From positions 1 through 5,877 of the forward strand of contig JASHYD010000425.1 of NCBI GenBank assembly GCA_030043175.1: a DNA stretch of 5,877 bases, given 5' to 3'. Shown here piece after piece: positions 5,430 to 5,877 of this stretch; position 1 is the stretch's first letter, and every line of letters begins with the position of its first letter. The notes under the pieces were generated by a model that searched no databases, was not told the DNA's origin, and was given only the letters and a program-made list of their open reading frames with translations. The DNA is from Xanthobacteraceae bacterium. GTDB lineage: Bacteria; Pseudomonadota; Alphaproteobacteria; Rhizobiales; Xanthobacteraceae. The position numbers and the translations under genes are program-made.

Positions 5430-5877
5430 GGTTGCTGGTTGTCGCAACTCTCAACGGGGCGCTCACGACGGCGGCGAAAATCGCCATGGACAAAGGCGCA
5501 TCCGCAATCCATGCGGATCGCATCGACACCGCCATGGCGATATTGAGTGCCGGTTGCGCCGCCGACCTCCTGATGGTCGATATTGAGATCGATATCCGCA
5601 GCCTCGTATTGCGACTGGAAGCCGCGCGCATTGGTGTGCCGATCGTGGCCTGCGGCACCCTGGACGACGCCGACGCCGCGATCGCGGCCATCGACGCCGG
5701 CGCCAAAGACTACATCCCGCTGCCGCCCGATCCCGAGATCATTGCCGCTATATTGGCGGCCGTTGCCAGCGACGCCCACCAATTTATCGATCGCAATGAG
5801 GCGATGGCAGAGGTCGCGGCGCTGACGGTGCGGGCGGTGACGCGCGCCCTGGTCGGTCGTACCGTCGCCGACGTCGA
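5426..5877 (+). CDS. FlbD-like regulator, receiver domain joined to C-terminal linker, AAA+ domain absent (partial at window edge)
   Basis: GTG at 5426 has an excellent ribosome site, AAGGAGG, six bases upstream. The 150 residues visible start MRLLVVATLNGALTTAAKIA, as FlbD proteins do. The receiver-like domain (1-115) keeps ADLLMVD with the acceptor-position Asp52, IGVPIVACG (69-77), AGAKDYIPLPPDPE (91-104) and IIAAILAAVASD. FlbD then normally reads EAMAxVxxLAxQIA and enters the AAA+ domain with its Walker A (TGESGTGKE). Here EAMAEVAAL (125-133) passes straight to TVRAVTRALVGRTVADV (134-150), which matches the segment just before the Fis-type helix-turn-helix in FlbD (TRALVGRTVADVERDL, from memory). 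Walker A, GAFTGA and Walker B are therefore all missing, a loss of roughly 270 residues without breaking the frame. The gene runs off the right edge, so the HTH itself is not seen. It probably binds FlbD-type sites without activating sigma-54, but this is inferred. No frameshift is visible. Confidence 0.85.
   Translation, partial: MRLLVVATLNGALTTAAKIAMDKGASAIHADRIDTAMAILSAGCAADLLMVDIEIDIRSLVLRLEAARIGVPIVACGTLDDADAAIAAIDAGAKDYIPLPPDPEIIAAILAAVASDAHQFIDRNEAMAEVAALTVRAVTRALVGRTVADV

Noticed and set aside
5240..5782. 180-codon open frame on the minus strand
   Set aside because: It is antisense to the flbD-like gene, which has a strong ribosome site and clear family sequence; long antisense frames are expected in GC-rich DNA.
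1..5877. CRISPR array, tRNA, rRNA or intact insertion sequence
   Set aside because: No regularly spaced repeats, tRNA-like folds, rRNA sequence or transposase with terminal inverted repeats were seen.

Overview
The window looks like chromosomal DNA from a GC-rich alphaproteobacterium of the Bradyrhizobium/Rhodopseudomonas group. The evidence is a SciP (DUF1153) protein, an FlbD-type regulator, a substrate-binding protein of the ABC_sub_bind type that these genomes carry in many copies, and TTAA-type CtrA-like boxes. Family assignments are from memory of the families; no search was run.

Layout. (1) 23-1036 (+): an exported ABC-transporter substrate-binding protein. (2) about 1200-1700 (+): a decayed Phd/VapC-type toxin-antitoxin pair, broken by several frameshifts and a stop. 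(3) 1806-2433 (-): two small genes, a 60-residue helical protein and a 75-residue double-CxxC zinc-ribbon protein, separated by a good intrinsic terminator. (4) 2710-2994 (+): a 94-residue protein of unknown function, divergent from the zinc-ribbon gene. (5) about 2995-3900: no recognisable gene, one terminator-like hairpin, one perfect palindrome and an AT-rich stretch with three TTAA boxes. (6) 3932-4207 (+): sciP, the CtrA inhibitor, followed by a hairpin. (7) about 4300-5220: no recognisable gene. (8) 5426 to the right edge (+): the start of an flbD-like gene, preceded by a CtrA-like box, a palindrome and a possible 30-codon leader ORF that overlaps its start codon.

The most unusual object is the flbD-like gene. 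Its first ~130 residues match the receiver domain of FlbD. The sequence then passes directly into what looks like the linker just before the Fis-type DNA-binding domain (TRALVGRTVADV). The whole sigma-54-interacting AAA+ ATPase domain is missing. If the reading frame continues into the helix-turn-helix beyond the edge, this is a receiver-HTH protein that could bind FlbD sites but not activate sigma-54. It lies 1.2 kb from sciP, and both upstream regions carry TTAA-type motifs. A link to the cell-cycle/flagellar circuit is therefore plausible, though not shown.

Intact or probable genes cover only about 40% of the window, low for a bacterial chromosome. Together with the broken toxin-antitoxin locus, this suggests a region of decay or rearrangement.
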